Of a stretch of 64,000 bases of DNA, positions 27,778 to 37,318 are shown piece after piece. The first letter of the stretch is position 1, and every line of letters begins with the position of its first letter. The translations under genes and the position numbers were made by a program. The stretch comes from Pelagibacterium sediminicola (GTDB lineage Bacteria > Pseudomonadota > Alphaproteobacteria > Rhizobiales > Devosiaceae). The stretch is from NCBI RefSeq assembly GCF_003390885.1, contig NZ_QMEL01000007.1, positions 99,370 through 163,369 of the forward strand. The letters run 5' to 3'. The notes beneath the pieces were generated by a model. That model was not told the DNA's origin. It worked only from the letters and a program-made list of their open reading frames with translations, and did no database searches.

Positions 27778-28242
27778 ATGGCATCGCGCTGGGAGCGACT
27801 AAAGTTCGGGCTGATGCTGCGGGCCGTCGGGGTGGTCAAGCACCTGACGCGCGGTGCGCGGTGCGCGGTGATCGTCGATAACAAGGTGCTTCTGGTGAGG
27901 CACACCTATGCTCAGGGATGGTAATTGCCGGGTGGCGGAGTCGATCCGGGCGAAACGGTGGAGGAAACGGCGCGGCGCGAGGTGCTGGAGGAAACCGGTT
28001 ATCGCATCGAGGGCCGCGTGCGGCTGTTCGGCATCTACCATTCAAGGTTTTACACCAACCGTAACCACGTGACGGTGTTTATCGCCGACGATGCGCATCA
28101 GGAGTACACGTTCTCGCCCAATCACGAGATCGCCGGGACCGGTTGGTTCGACATGGACGCGCCGCCGCAGGACATGAGCCCCGGGACGGCGCGCCGTCTC
28201 GCCGAAATCCGGGGCGAGGCCGAAATTTCACCGTTCTGGTGA
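27778..28242 (+). pseudogene. NUDIX hydrolase broken by one in-frame stop codon
   Basis: Reading from ATG 27778, the frame gives MASRWERLKFGLMLRAVG, then VLLVRHTYAQGW, then a TAA at 27922-27924, then LPGGGVDPGETVEETARREV and on to EISPFW without another stop. Intact relatives have GWYLPGGG here, so the TAA stands exactly where a Tyr codon is expected (TAT or TAC to TAA). The NUDIX box after the stop is complete, G-x5-E-x7-REVLEETG. It is either a recent nonsense mutation or a sequencing error; the downstream part has no convincing start of its own. Confidence 0.85.
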
Positions 28243-28256
28243 TGGGCTGGAAGCCC

Positions 28257-28473
28257 TAAAGCAGATCAGTATTTGACGGAATCGTCGGGGTTCCCGCGAT
28301 TGCTGCGGGTTCGGCCTGGACCCCGGGAATGAATCCCGGGGTGACAAGCGGGAGTAGGGCAGGTATCGGCCAAGGCCACCAATGTCATTCCGGGACCCGT
28401 TTCCGGAATCCAGCGCGGTCCAACCCCAACCGTTGTGGCAGGCCGTTTCCGTCAAAACCTGAAACGATCTAAA
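28257..28473. repeat. MITE-like element, copy 3
   Basis: Left end GATCAGTATTTGACGGAATC is degenerate. The right end, TTTCCGTCAAAACCTGAAAC then GATCTAAA, is intact and inverted relative to the left end of the other copies. The interior holds CCCGGGAATGAATCCCGGGGTGAC and GTCATTCCGGGACCCGTTT blocks. The right end reaches into the last codons of the adjacent GST gene. Confidence 0.72.
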
Positions 28474-29425
28474 ACCCAAGATCATCGGGCCCGACGGGCA
28501 CGATGCGGGTGGGGTTGATGGTGATGTGGCTCCAGTAATAGTGCGTCTTGATATGGTCCATGCGCACGGTGGGGGCGATGCCCGGCCAGTCGTGGAGCGT
28601 CTTGAGCAGACGCGAGAGGTTGGGATAATCGGCGATTCGCCGGATGTTGCACTTGAAATGGCCGACATAGACGGCATCGAAGCGCATCAGGGTGGTGACC
28701 AGCCGCCAGTCGGCTTCGGTGGGGCCCTCGCCGGTGAGGAAAGGCTTGTCTGCCAGTACCCCTTCGACCCAGTCGAGCGCGGAAAACAGCGCCGTCACGG
28801 CTTCTTCATAGGCTTTCTGGGTGGTGGCGAATCCGGCCTTGTAAACGCCGTTGTTGATGTCGTTGTAGATGCGTTCGTTGAGCGCATCGATCTCGGTGCG
28901 CTTGTCCTCGGGGTAGAAATCGAGCGTATTGCCGGTCAGCCCGTCAAAGGCCGAGTTGAACATGCGAATGATCTCGGCGCTCTCGTTGGAAACGATGGTG
29001 CCGGTCTTCTTGTCCCACAGGACGGGCACGGTCACCCGGCCGGTATAATCGGGCATGGCCTTGGCATAGACCTGCCAGAGATAGTCGGCACCGTTGAGCT
29101 CGTCGGTGTCCGAGCCCATCTCGCCGTTGAAGGCCCAGCCGGTTTCGTCGGGCATTTTGGGGGAAACCGAGGAAACCGAAATGTGGTCTTCAAGGCCCTT
29201 GAGGGCGCGGAAGATGAGGGTGCGGTGCGCCCAGGGACAGGCATAGGAGACATAGAGATGATAACGGCCGCTTTCGGCGGCAAAGCCGCCCTTGCCGGTC
29301 GGGCCAGGTGCGCCGTCAGGGGTGATCCAGTTGCGGAACGCCGACACGCTGCGCTTGAACTTTCCGCCGGTCGATTTTGTGTCGTACCACTGGGTCGACC
29401 ATTTTCCTTCGATGAGCTGGCCCAT
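28469..29425 (-). CDS. Glutathionyl-hydroquinone reductase (Xi-class GST)
   Basis: Reduces glutathionyl-hydroquinones and related adducts in the cytoplasm using glutathione. The 318-residue length and the active-site YACPWAHRTL with Cys63, followed by YTGRVTVPVLWDKKTGTIVSNES, are diagnostic of the YqjG/ECM4 group rather than ordinary ~200-residue GSTs. AGGAGTTCCCC precedes ATG 29425. The C-terminus (VPVGPDDLGF) overlaps the end of the MITE-like element, so the last residues may derive from it. It stands alone, divergent from the GNAT gene. Confidence 0.93.
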   Translation of the reverse strand: MGQLIEGKWSTQWYDTKSTGGKFKRSVSAFRNWITPDGAPGPTGKGGFAAESGRYHLYVSYACPWAHRTLIFRALKGLEDHISVSSVSPKMPDETGWAFNGEMGSDTDELNGADYLWQVYAKAMPDYTGRVTVPVLWDKKTGTIVSNESAEIIRMFNSAFDGLTGNTLDFYPEDKRTEIDALNERIYNDINNGVYKAGFATTQKAYEEAVTALFSALDWVEGVLADKPFLTGEGPTEADWRLVTTLMRFDAVYVGHFKCNIRRIADYPNLSRLLKTLHDWPGIAPTVRMDHIKTHYYWSHITINPTRIVPVGPDDLGF

Positions 29426-29697
29426 GGGGAACTCCTTTGTTTTTCGTGTTTCCCCTATCTAGGACCAATAGCCGCCACGATCAGCCCGTATATGGTGAAC
29501 GCCGTGTTCGTTTCGCAGGTTTCCCCGTTTGAGACTCGCGTGCAAATTCGTTGGACGGACCCTTCCGGCAATGGTATTGGCTAAAACCAGAAGACAGGAG
29601 AGCATTGCGATGTCCAGAATCGACCGGGTTATCCGACGACTTTAGTCGCGCGCCAGTTGCGCGCACCGTGTCGCCTTTTCCTGTCCGTTCTGGATTC

Positions 29698-30243
29698 ATG
29701 ACGATGACTGCTCTTTCTCCGGCATACCCTGCCGTCCCTTCGGGTGCCCTTGCCATTCGGCTCGAAACCCCTGCCGACAATGACTGGATCGAAAATCTGC
29801 ACGAGGTCTCGTTCGGGCCCGGCCGCTTTGCGCGCGCCGCGTTCCGGGTGCGCGAGCGTTTTCCGGTCGATCCGAGCCTGTGCCTGATTGCCGAACTGAA
29901 CGGCGTGCGCGCAGCGTCGGTGCGGCTGACGCCGATCGGGGTTGGCGGGGGCAACGGGTATCTTCTCGGTCCGCTGATGACCGACCCCGCCTTTCGCAAG
30001 CAGGGCGCGGGGCGGGCGCTGGTGCGCCATGCGTGCGAACTGGCGCTGGCACGTGACGGCGTCGCGTTTGTCTTGCTGGTGGGGGATCTGGCCTATTACG
30101 GCTCGCTCGGCTTTGTGGCGTCCGTCCCCAACGCCATCCGCTTTCCCGCCCCGGTTGATCCCGCCCGCGTGCTGGTCCACTCTCATGACGAGACGATGGC
30201 CGCAACGCTTGCGGGCGACATCGGGCGCTTTAACGGAGAATAG
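29698..30243 (+). CDS. GNAT-family N-acetyltransferase
   Basis: A 181-residue acetyl-CoA-dependent acyltransferase. The fold is visible as IRLETPADNDWIENLHEVSF, then LCLIAELNGVRAASVRL, the acetyl-CoA loop GPLMTDPAFRKQGAGRALV, and LLVGDLAYYGSLGF typical of the YhbS-like group. ATG 29698 is favoured; a further ATG two codons on is equally placed, and a longer reading from 29551 lacks conserved sequence. It precedes the CoA pyrophosphatase by 6 bases and is likely co-transcribed with nudL and cca. Acceptor substrate unknown. Confidence 0.86.
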   Translation: MTMTALSPAYPAVPSGALAIRLETPADNDWIENLHEVSFGPGRFARAAFRVRERFPVDPSLCLIAELNGVRAASVRLTPIGVGGGNGYLLGPLMTDPAFRKQGAGRALVRHACELALARDGVAFVLLVGDLAYYGSLGFVASVPNAIRFPAPVDPARVLVHSHDETMAATLAGDIGRFNGE

Positions 30244-30249
30244 GGCGGC

Positions 30250-30873
30250 GTGCGATCGGATGCGGCCATTGCGCAGATACCGGGACGGCTGCTGGATACG
30301 CCCCAGCCGATGCCCGATGCGCGCGATCTCAAGGCCGATTTCATCATTTCGGATATCAGCGGGCCGCCGGTGCCCGCGGCCGTGCTGATCGCGCTCGTCA
30401 AGCGCGAGCAGGGCTATACGGTGCTTTATACCGAGCGGGCGACGTCGCTCCGCTCCCATTCGGGACAGGTGGCGTTCCCCGGCGGGCGGATCGACCCCGA
30501 GGACAAGGACGCCGCCCACGCGGCATTGCGCGAGGCCAATGAGGAAGTGGCGCTCGATCCCGCCGATGCCTCGGTGCTCGGCTATATGCCATTCTATTTC
30601 ACCGGCACCAATTATTTCATCACGCCGGTGGTGGCGGTGGTCGAGCCCAGCGCGCCCTTCCTGCCCAACCCCGGGGAGGTGGGCGGGGTGTTCGAGGTGC
30701 CGCTTGAGATGCTGATCGACCCGCGCAGCTATGGCCGGTTCAGCATTCGCCGCAACGGGCGGGAGCATTCGTCGTGGCAGCTCGACTACGATGGATATAT
30801 GATCTGGGGCATCACGGCCAATCTCACAAGGCGGTTCCGGGACATGGTGCTGACCGGCGAGGTGGCGCTGTGA
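30250..30873 (+). CDS. CoA pyrophosphatase, NUDIX family
   Basis: Hydrolyses coenzyme A and derivatives to phosphopantetheine and ADP. The 207-residue protein has the UPF0035 signature LRSHSGQVAFPGGRID running into the NUDIX box (AALREANEEV), the mark of the NudL/YeaB group. It begins at GTG 30250, six bases after the acetyltransferase stop; no better start is seen. The cca GTG overlaps its stop codon, so the two are coupled, an arrangement common in alphaproteobacteria. Confidence 0.93.
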   Translation: MRSDAAIAQIPGRLLDTPQPMPDARDLKADFIISDISGPPVPAAVLIALVKREQGYTVLYTERATSLRSHSGQVAFPGGRIDPEDKDAAHAALREANEEVALDPADASVLGYMPFYFTGTNYFITPVVAVVEPSAPFLPNPGEVGGVFEVPLEMLIDPRSYGRFSIRRNGREHSSWQLDYDGYMIWGITANLTRRFRDMVLTGEVAL

Positions 30874-32060
30874 ACGCCGAGGGCGCCCTGGGCCGCTTGC
30901 GGTCGGCGCCGTGGCTCGGGACAGCCGCACGGTTCTTCAAGGTTCTGGATGGGGACAAGGGGCGGACGCGGGCGGTCGGCGGCATCGTGCGCGACACGCT
31001 TCTGGGCATTACGTGGGCCCGGACCGATATCGACATGGCCACCGAACTGTTGCCCCACGAGGTGATGGCGCGCGCGGAAAAAGCCGGGTTCGGCGTTCAT
31101 CCGACAGGGCTTGAGCACGGCACGGTGACGCTGGTGGCCGGGGGCGTGGTTGCGGAAGTGACGACGCTGAGGAAGGATGTTGCGACCTTCGGGCGGCATG
31201 CCGAGGTCCGGTTCGGCACGGACTGGAGCCAAGACGCGGCGCGGCGCGATTTTACGATGAATGCGCTTTATTGCGGTGCGGACGGCACGCTGTTCGATCC
31301 GCTGGGCGGGCTGGCCGATTGCCTTGCGCGCCGGGTGCGTTTCATCGGGGATGCCGATGCGCGGATCGCCGAGGACCGGCTGCGGGTCTATCGCTATTTC
31401 CGGTTTTGCGCCACGCATGGCGAGGAGATGTTCGACGACGACGCGCTTGCAGCCTGCGGGCGGGCGGCGGCAACGCTGGGGCAGCTTTCCGCCGAGCGGG
31501 TCGGTTCGGAAATGCTCAAGCTGCTCGATGCGCCGCGCTGCACAAGGGCACTCGAGGCGATGTGCAGGCTTTCCATCCTGTCGCCGGACCTCGTTTCGCC
31601 TGCCGCGCTTACCGCGCTCGACCGTCTCGGTGATGGGGATGCGGCGTCGCGTATGGCGATTTTTGTCGCGCAGGGAACCGGCATATCCCTGCTGCAAACC
31701 CGCTGGCGGCTCTCGAACGGCCTGCGCCGGCAGGTCGAGCAGCTTGCCAGAGGCGCGGCTCTGGCTGCTGAAGGAAAACTGAAGGAACTGGTTTACCGGC
31801 TTCCAGAGCAAAAAGAGGACGCTATCCGCATTGCTGCCGCGCTTGGCAATTGGCCGGAGGAGCGGACATTAGCGGCGACAAGGGAAGCGGCGGGCTATGC
31901 GCCGGGCGCATTCCCGCTCAAGGGAGAAGATCTGATCGCGGCGGGCGTGCCCAAAGGGCCGGCCCTCGGCGCGGCGCTGCGGCGCCTCGAACGGGACTGG
32001 ATCGAATCGGGCTTTGCGCTGGACAGGCGGGCCTTGCTCGCGCGCCTGGGCCAGACATAG
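30870..32060 (+). CDS. cca: CCA tRNA nucleotidyltransferase
   Basis: Adds or repairs the 3' CCA end of tRNAs. A 396-residue class II nucleotidyltransferase with VGGIVRDTLLG, the catalytic DIDMATELLP, and RRDFTMNALYCG leading into the head-neck region, then DRLRVYRYFRF. The initiator is GTG at 30870, overlapping the preceding stop as GTGA. The C-terminal third is variable, as in this family. It ends 9 bases before the minus-strand DUF1059 gene with no visible terminator between. Confidence 0.94.
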   Translation: MNAEGALGRLRSAPWLGTAARFFKVLDGDKGRTRAVGGIVRDTLLGITWARTDIDMATELLPHEVMARAEKAGFGVHPTGLEHGTVTLVAGGVVAEVTTLRKDVATFGRHAEVRFGTDWSQDAARRDFTMNALYCGADGTLFDPLGGLADCLARRVRFIGDADARIAEDRLRVYRYFRFCATHGEEMFDDDALAACGRAAATLGQLSAERVGSEMLKLLDAPRCTRALEAMCRLSILSPDLVSPAALTALDRLGDGDAASRMAIFVAQGTGISLLQTRWRLSNGLRRQVEQLARGAALAAEGKLKELVYRLPEQKEDAIRIAAALGNWPEERTLAATREAAGYAPGAFPLKGEDLIAAGVPKGPALGAALRRLERDWIESGFALDRRALLARLGQT

Positions 32061-32068
32061 CCTTCTTC

Positions 32069-32254
32069 TCAATGGCGCGTCTGCACCTCGAAGATGCGCT
32101 CCTTGATCCGTTCGACCATATCGGGACGCACCTCGGTTTCGCCGTGCTCGGTCCTGAGCCGCTCGATCGCCTTGCGGACGACTTCTGCTTCGGTTTCCGC
32201 CGTTGCGTGCCAGGTCGCGCCGGGGATCAACGATCCGCCGTCAAAGCGTTTCAT
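32069..32254 (-). CDS. DUF1059 small protein
   Basis: A 61-residue protein with the DUF1059 pattern: MKRFDGGSLIPGATWHATAE, then TEAEVVRKAIERLRTEHGE and a C-terminal helix ERIKERIF. Many family members carry Cys residues in place of the GG/GA positions here; this one has lost them, so metal binding is doubtful. GGAGGAAAGATC just precedes ATG 32254. Role unknown. Confidence 0.84.
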   Translation of the reverse strand: MKRFDGGSLIPGATWHATAETEAEVVRKAIERLRTEHGETEVRPDMVERIKERIFEVQTRH

Positions 32255-32389
32255 GATCTTTCCTCCGTTTTCTGGTTGTCATCCATCTCTATGCTATAAA
32301 ACGGGCAGAAGTTGGGGCGGTTCCTGTCCATTGTCCAAGACTGGAATTTCCCGGAAAACTCGCCTAAGTTGTCCGGCAGACAAGGAAAA

Positions 32390-32689
32390 ATGGTGATGGT
32401 CGATACAGTCAACCTTGATTTTTTAGGCCGGAATCTTGCCGATATTCAGCGTGATCAGGCGCAGTTGCGCAGCGACGTCATGCAGGTCCGGCAGCTCATC
32501 CTCCTTGTCACGGAAAAAATCGGCCGTCTCGAGCGGAACTCGCATGAGATGACCGACGATCTGACGTTGATGCTCAAGTCGGAGCTTTCCGGCACCCTTG
32601 CCAATCTTGAAGATCGGATCGAAGCGCTGATCGATCGCCGCATCACGACCGTGGAAGAAAAGATCGACCAGGTTCTCGACAGACTCTGA
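32390..32689 (+). CDS. Hypothetical coiled-coil protein
   Basis: A 99-residue protein with no recognised family. Nearly all of it is predicted amphipathic helix: FLGRNLADIQRDQAQLRSDV, VRQLILLVTEKIGRLERNS, then LEDRIEALIDRRITTVEEKI with heptad-like spacing. AAGGAAAA lies just before ATG 32390; a second ATG two codons on is equally possible. It resembles short oligomerising proteins found beside regulatory or chemosensory genes, but nothing nearby supports a specific role. It converges on hemF, 8 bases away. Confidence 0.7.
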   Translation: MVMVDTVNLDFLGRNLADIQRDQAQLRSDVMQVRQLILLVTEKIGRLERNSHEMTDDLTLMLKSELSGTLANLEDRIEALIDRRITTVEEKIDQVLDRL

Positions 32690-32697
32690 ACTTTTCA

Positions 32698-33585
32698 TCA
32701 GGGCCAGCGGACCGCCGGGGGCATGGAGGAGAGGATCGAGTTGACGTTGCCGCCGGTCTTGAGCCCGAAGGTCGTGCCCCGGTCGTAAAGCAGGTTGAAT
32801 TCGACGTAGCGCCCGCGGCGGATCAACTGCTCCTCGCGCTGGGCTTCTGTCCAGGGCGTGTTGAAGTTGCGCCGCACCAGTTCGGGATAGATTTCGATGA
32901 ACCGCGCGCCCACGTCCTGGGTGAAGGAGAAATCCTCCTCCCAGTCACCGGTTGCGTGCCGGTCGTAGAATATGCCACCGATGCCGCGCGGTTCGTTGCG
33001 GTGGGGAAGGTAGAAGTATTCGTCGCACCATTGCTTGTAGCGCTCGTAATCGACGCTTTTATGGCGCGCGCAGGCCTTTTCCATGGCGGCGTGGAAATCG
33101 ATGGTGTCGGGGTCGGTCTGGGTGCGGCGCGCGTCGAGCACGGGGGTGAGGTCGGCGCCGCCGCCGAACCAGAGCTTGCTGGTCACAACCATGCGGGTGT
33201 TCATGTGAACGGCGGGTACGTTGGGGTTCCAGGGGTGGCCGATGACCGAAATGCCAGAGGCCCAGAAGCTGGGATCGTCCTCGGTGCCCGGAATTTGCTT
33301 GGCAAATTCGGGCGAGAACTGGCCGTGAACCGTCGAGATATGGACGCCCATCTTTTCAAAGACGCGGCCCCTGATGATCGACATTTCCCCGCCGCCGCCA
33401 TCGGCGCCAGTTGCATCGGTCCGTTTCCATGTTTCGCGCTCGAAGCGGCCCGGCTCGCGATCCGCGTGGGGGCCGGTGACCTCGTCTTCGAGCGTTTCGA
33501 TGACCTCGCACAACTTGTCGCGGACGTGGCGGAACCAGCCGCTGGCCCGGTCTTTGGCGTCGTCGAGGTCGAATTCCAAGATCAT
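32698..33585 (-). CDS. hemF: Coproporphyrinogen III oxidase, oxygen-dependent
   Basis: Converts coproporphyrinogen III to protoporphyrinogen IX using O2 in haem synthesis. The 295-residue protein shows [58 protein letters not shown] and [19 protein letters not shown], all family hallmarks. Its ATG overlaps the trmL stop codon by 4 bases. The haem it helps make is needed by the bc1 complex encoded divergently about 700 bases away; that link is contextual only. Confidence 0.97.
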   Translation of the reverse strand: MILEFDLDDAKDRASGWFRHVRDKLCEVIETLEDEVTGPHADREPGRFERETWKRTDATGADGGGGEMSIIRGRVFEKMGVHISTVHGQFSPEFAKQIPGTEDDPSFWASGISVIGHPWNPNVPAVHMNTRMVVTSKLWFGGGADLTPVLDARRTQTDPDTIDFHAAMEKACARHKSVDYERYKQWCDEYFYLPHRNEPRGIGGIFYDRHATGDWEEDFSFTQDVGARFIEIYPELVRRNFNTPWTEAQREEQLIRRGRYVEFNLLYDRGTTFGLKTGGNVNSILSSMPPAVRWP

Positions 33586-34058
33586 GATAATGTCCCGAAT
33601 GCTGTTGTCTGGCGGAGCGCTTCGCCCAGCACCATGCTACCCGCGATGGCGACGTTGAGCGAGCGCATGTGTTGTCGCATGGGGATGCGCACGCAAAGCG
33701 CCGCCTTTTCCGCAATCGCGTGAGGCACGCCCGCGCTCTCGCGGCCGAGCAGCAAAACGTCGTTGGGCCGGTAGGCGGCGTTATAGGCCGATTGCCCGGT
33801 TTTCGTCGTCAAAAGAACCAGCCGCCTGCCGTTTTCCGCCAGCCAGCGTTCAAAGGCCGAGTAGGCGGAATGTTCGACATATCCCGCGTGATCGAGGTAA
33901 TCCAGCCCGGCACGCCTGAGGCTGGCGCGCGAAAAGGGAAAGCCGGCGGGGTGGATGATGTGCACCGTAACGTCGAGACATGCGCCCAGCCGCAACAGCG
34001 TGCCGGTGTTCTGGGCGATATCGGGCTGGTAGAGGGCAAGCGCGACCCGCATGGCCAT
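33582..34058 (-). CDS. trmL: tRNA (cytidine(34)-2'-O)-methyltransferase
   Basis: SPOUT-class methyltransferase of 158 residues that 2'-O-methylates the wobble base of certain leucine tRNAs. The trefoil-knot motifs are [11 protein letters not shown] and [26 protein letters not shown]; the N-terminus [20 protein letters not shown] is also typical. ATG 34058 is used; another ATG two codons on is possible. It is coupled to hemF by a 4-base overlap and is divergent from petABC. The trmL-petABC neighbourhood is common in this group of alphaproteobacteria. Confidence 0.94.
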   Translation of the reverse strand: MAMRVALALYQPDIAQNTGTLLRLGACLDVTVHIIHPAGFPFSRASLRRAGLDYLDHAGYVEHSAYSAFERWLAENGRRLVLLTTKTGQSAYNAAYRPNDVLLLGRESAGVPHAIAEKAALCVRIPMRQHMRSLNVAIAGSMVLGEALRQTTAFGTLS

Positions 34059-34278
34059 AACCTCGTCGTGAATGTGGCGAAAACGGGGACGGTATAGTGT
34101 CGCAGATAATTGAAGTAACGCCCCGCGAGGCTGGACAAGTGTGCTTGATGGTGCAAAAAGAACCCAAAAATCCGCGTCGCCCTATGGTGGGGCCGAGTCG
34201 CATTTTCCCGTGCAAACGGGTACGGTGCGGGGGCGGTAATCAAGAATTTGTGTTCAGGCCTTACGGGGATCAAGAGCT

Positions 34279-34803
34279 TTGGCGACAGCGAGCGAAACAA
34301 AAGCGACAAGACGCGATTTTCTATACGTCGCGACAGGAGCAGTGGGGGCGGTCGGCGTTGCCGGCGTGGCGTGGCCTCTTATCGATCAGTTGAACCCCGA
34401 TGCCTCGGTTCTCGCGCTGGCGTCCATCCGGTTCGACATCGCGCCGATCGTCGAGGGGTCCTCGGTGACCATCCTGTGGCGCGGCCTGCCGGTATTCATC
34501 CGTCACCGCACGGAAGCCGAGATCGAGGAGGCGCGCGCCGTCCCGATGGCCGACCTCAAGGACCCGCAGCGTGACGAGGACCGCGTGGTCGAGGGCCACG
34601 ACCAGTGGCTCATCATGATCGCCAACTGTACACACCTTGGCTGCGTGCCGGTGGGCGAGGCGGGCGATTTCGACGGCTGGTTCTGTCCGTGCCACGGGTC
34701 GCACTACGATACCTCGGGCCGCATCCGGCGCGGTCCCGCCCCGGCGAACCTCGTGGTTCCGCCCTATGAGTTCATCAGCGACACAGTCGTGCAGATCGGT
34801 TAA
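34279..34803 (+). CDS. petA: Ubiquinol-cytochrome c reductase Rieske iron-sulfur subunit
   Basis: Membrane-anchored [2Fe-2S] subunit of the bc1 complex. The 174-residue protein opens with a twin-arginine anchor ([17 protein letters not shown]) and carries the cluster motifs CTHLGC (C117, H119, C122) and CPCHGSH (C136, C138, H139). The only workable initiator is TTG at 34279, with GGGGATCAAG upstream; no ATG or GTG lies in frame before it. It leads the petABC operon; petB follows after 14 bases. Confidence 0.95.
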   Translation: MATASETKATRRDFLYVATGAVGAVGVAGVAWPLIDQLNPDASVLALASIRFDIAPIVEGSSVTILWRGLPVFIRHRTEAEIEEARAVPMADLKDPQRDEDRVVEGHDQWLIMIANCTHLGCVPVGEAGDFDGWFCPCHGSHYDTSGRIRRGPAPANLVVPPYEFISDTVVQIG

Positions 34804-34817
34804 GGGGAGCGCACGAG

Positions 34818-36077
34818 ATGGCACAGCATTCTGGCAGCTATACGCCGGGAACGGGCATCGAGCGCTGGCTCGACGAGCGCCTTCCCATCATCAGGTTCTC
34901 CAAGGAACACCTGATGGACTTCCCCACCCCGCGCAACATCAACTACTGGTGGACGTTCGGCGCCATCCTCGCCTTCATGCTGGTGGTGCAGATCATCACC
35001 GGCATTATCCTCGTGATGCACTATACCCCCAATGTGGATCTTGCCTTCGCCTCGATCGAGCATATCCGCCGCGACGTCAATTATGGCCGGGTCATCCAGG
35101 GGGCTCACGCGGTAGGCGCCTCCATGTTCTTTGCCGCCGTCTATATCCACATTTTCCGCGGCCTCTATTACGGCTCCTACAAGGCGCCGCGCGAGGTCAT
35201 CTGGATGCTGGGCGTGATCCTGTTCATCCTGATGATGGCGACCGCATTCATGGGCTACGTGTTGCCCTGGGGCCAGATGAGCCTTTGGGGCGCGACGGTC
35301 ATCACCGGCATCTTCTCGGCCCTGCCCATCATCGGCGAGCCGATCCAGACGCTGCTTCTGGGCGGGTTCTCGGTGGCCAATCCGACGCTCAACCGCTTCT
35401 TTTCGCTGCACTACCTGATCCCGTTCATCATCGCGGCGGTCGTGGTGCTGCACATCTGGGCGCTGCACGTGCCGGGCAACAACAACCCCACGGGCGTCGA
35501 GGTGAAGGACAGCCGCGATACGCTGGCATTCCACCCCTATTTCACGATGAAGGACCTTTACGCCATCGTCGTGTTCATGATCCCGTTCGCCTGGTTCGTG
35601 TTCTTTGCGCCCGATATCCTGGGCCATCCGGACAACTACATTCCCGGCAATCCGCAGGTGACACCCGCCCATATCGTGCCCGAATGGTATCTGCTGCCGT
35701 TCTACACCATGCTGCGCGCCATCGACTTCAACGTGCTGTTCATCGACTCCAAGCTCGGCGGCGTCATCGTGATGTTCGGCTCGCTGCTGATCCTTTTCGC
35801 GCTGCCCTGGCTCGATAGCTCGAAGGTGCGTTCGGGCACGTTCCGCCCGCTGTTCAAGCCCTTCTTCTGGCTGTTCGCGGTGAATTTTGTCGCGCTGGCC
35901 TATCTTGGCGCACAGCCGGCCGAAGGCATCTATGTGATGCTTGCGAAAATCTGTACCTTCTACTATTTCGCCTACTTCCTGATCATCCTGCCGATCCTTG
36001 GCCGTATCGAAACGCCCGCGCCGCTTCCCACCAGCATTTCGGAAAGCGTCCTGGGCGAGAGCAAGTCCAAGGCGTAA
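34818..36077 (+). CDS. petB: Cytochrome b of the bc1 complex
   Basis: Eight-helix cytochrome b of 419 residues that oxidises quinol and carries two b haems. The haem-ligand helices show [21 protein letters not shown] and [20 protein letters not shown]; the quinol-site PEW motif is present as [12 protein letters not shown]. The full-length protein, not a split b6/subunit IV pair, matches the alphaproteobacterial form. GGGGAGCG lies just upstream of the ATG. Middle gene of petABC. Confidence 0.97.
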   Translation: MAQHSGSYTPGTGIERWLDERLPIIRFSKEHLMDFPTPRNINYWWTFGAILAFMLVVQIITGIILVMHYTPNVDLAFASIEHIRRDVNYGRVIQGAHAVGASMFFAAVYIHIFRGLYYGSYKAPREVIWMLGVILFILMMATAFMGYVLPWGQMSLWGATVITGIFSALPIIGEPIQTLLLGGFSVANPTLNRFFSLHYLIPFIIAAVVVLHIWALHVPGNNNPTGVEVKDSRDTLAFHPYFTMKDLYAIVVFMIPFAWFVFFAPDILGHPDNYIPGNPQVTPAHIVPEWYLLPFYTMLRAIDFNVLFIDSKLGGVIVMFGSLLILFALPWLDSSKVRSGTFRPLFKPFFWLFAVNFVALAYLGAQPAEGIYVMLAKICTFYYFAYFLIILPILGRIETPAPLPTSISESVLGESKSKA

Positions 36078-36095
36078 GGGCGCGGGGGAAAGACA

Positions 36096-36920
36096 ATGAT
36101 GAAAAAGACTACATTCCTCGGCGCGATCCTGCTGGTCCTGGGCCTGGCCCTGCCAGCGGTTCCGGCCAACGCGGCAGGAGAGGGGGCTGAGGCCCACCAG
36201 CAGAGCTGGTCCTTCTCGGGGCCGTTCGGCACCTATGACCGCAACCAGCTTCGCCGCGGCTTCCTGATCTACAAGGATGTCTGCTCGAGCTGCCACGGAC
36301 TCGAATACATCTCCTTCCGCAACCTTTCCGAGCCCGGCGGTCCGGAATATTCGGAAGATGCGGTGCGCGCGCTCGCGGCGGAATATACCATTGAGGACCC
36401 GAACGCCGAGGGCGGTGAGCGCGAGGGCGTTCCTTCCGACCGCTGGCCCGATCCCTTCCCCAACGAGCAGATCGCCCGCGACGCCAATGGCGGCGCCCTG
36501 CCGCCGGACCTTTCACTGATGGCCAAGGCCCGCACCATTTCCCAGGACTTTCCCTGGTGGGCGCTCAATTATTTCACCGCCTATCAGGAAGGCGGGGCGG
36601 ACTATATCTATAACCTGCTGACGCGTTACGAAGAGCCGCCGGCGGATGTGGAACTCGAGCCGGGCCAGTACTACAACGATTTCTATGGCATCATCGCCAT
36701 GGGCCTGCCGCTGGCTGACGGGATGATCCCCTATGAGGACGGCAACACGCCCGAGACGCTGCACCAGTATTCGCTCGACGTTTCGGCCTTCCTGCAATGG
36801 ACGGCAGACCCGCACATGGTTTCGCGCAAGCAGATGGGCTTCAGGGTCCTGCTCTTCCTCGTGGGCTTTGCGATCCTGATGTATCTCGTCAAGCGGCGCC
36901 TCTGGCGTGATGCGCACTGA
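36096..36920 (+). CDS. petC: Cytochrome c1 of the bc1 complex
   Basis: Periplasmic c-type cytochrome with a C-terminal membrane anchor, 274 residues. A signal peptide (MMKKTTFLGAILLVLGLALP, cut near PANA) is followed by the haem motif C63-S-S-C66-H67. An AMGLPLADGMIPYEDG stretch supplies the likely Met ligand, and the anchor is VLLFLVGFAILMYLVKRRLW. It hands electrons from the Rieske cluster to soluble cytochrome c. It ends the operon and a terminator follows 11 bases later. Confidence 0.97.
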   Translation: MMKKTTFLGAILLVLGLALPAVPANAAGEGAEAHQQSWSFSGPFGTYDRNQLRRGFLIYKDVCSSCHGLEYISFRNLSEPGGPEYSEDAVRALAAEYTIEDPNAEGGEREGVPSDRWPDPFPNEQIARDANGGALPPDLSLMAKARTISQDFPWWALNYFTAYQEGGADYIYNLLTRYEEPPADVELEPGQYYNDFYGIIAMGLPLADGMIPYEDGNTPETLHQYSLDVSAFLQWTADPHMVSRKQMGFRVLLFLVGFAILMYLVKRRLWRDAH

Positions 36921-36931
36921 TAGAAATGGAC

Positions 36932-36957
36932 AATGGGCTCCCCGGAGCCCATTTTCA
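36932..36957 (+). terminator. Terminator of petABC
   Basis: ATGGGCTC, a CCCG loop and GAGCCCAT form a perfect hairpin followed by TTTC, starting 11 bases after the petC stop codon. Confidence 0.88.
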
Positions 36958-37028
36958 TTTGTACCGCCTTGCAAGGGCCCGACTTTGAGACCATTGTCGG
37001 GCCGTGCGCATGAACAGGGGAGAATGAC

Positions 37029-37229
37029 GTGTCTGCCGCAAACGTTGCCCGCACCGTCCTGGTCGTTGCCTTTGCCGCCAGCCGCAGTCCTGCCGTTCGC
37101 GCCGCGATCAAGGCCGCGCCAAGTTTGTTGTCGGATGCCCGGAAAGCCAAGGCCATCGAGACGACCCGCCGCACGGCCTATACCGCCGGGGTGCTCGCGG
37201 GCCGGCTGATGGCGCGCGGAAAACCCTGA
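37029..37229 (+). CDS. Hypothetical small protein
   Basis: A 66-residue protein with no recognised family. It is Ala-rich with a mildly hydrophobic N-terminus (VARTVLVVAFAASRSPAV) and a basic remainder (SDARKAKAIETTRRTAY). It starts at GTG 37029 with GGGGAG seven bases upstream, and lies alone between the petABC terminator and the palindromes before apt. Coding is plausible from the ribosome site and third-position GC, but short length leaves doubt. Confidence 0.5.
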   Translation: MSAANVARTVLVVAFAASRSPAVRAAIKAAPSLLSDARKAKAIETTRRTAYTAGVLAGRLMARGKP

Positions 37230-37318
37230 CGCGGACGCGCTTTCCCCATCGCCTGAATCATGATTGATTGGCCCGGTTCGGGGTCCGATTCCGCTGGGAA
37301 GCGCAAGGCTCCACATTC

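Noticed and set aside
27925..28242. Separate small NUDIX gene starting at TTG after the stop
   Set aside because: It begins inside the conserved LPGGG motif with no ribosome site, so it is the 3' part of a broken gene rather than a gene on its own.
34800..36296. 498-codon open frame on the minus strand
   Set aside because: Antisense to petB; composition (Asp/His/Gln/Arg-rich) is that of a shadow frame.
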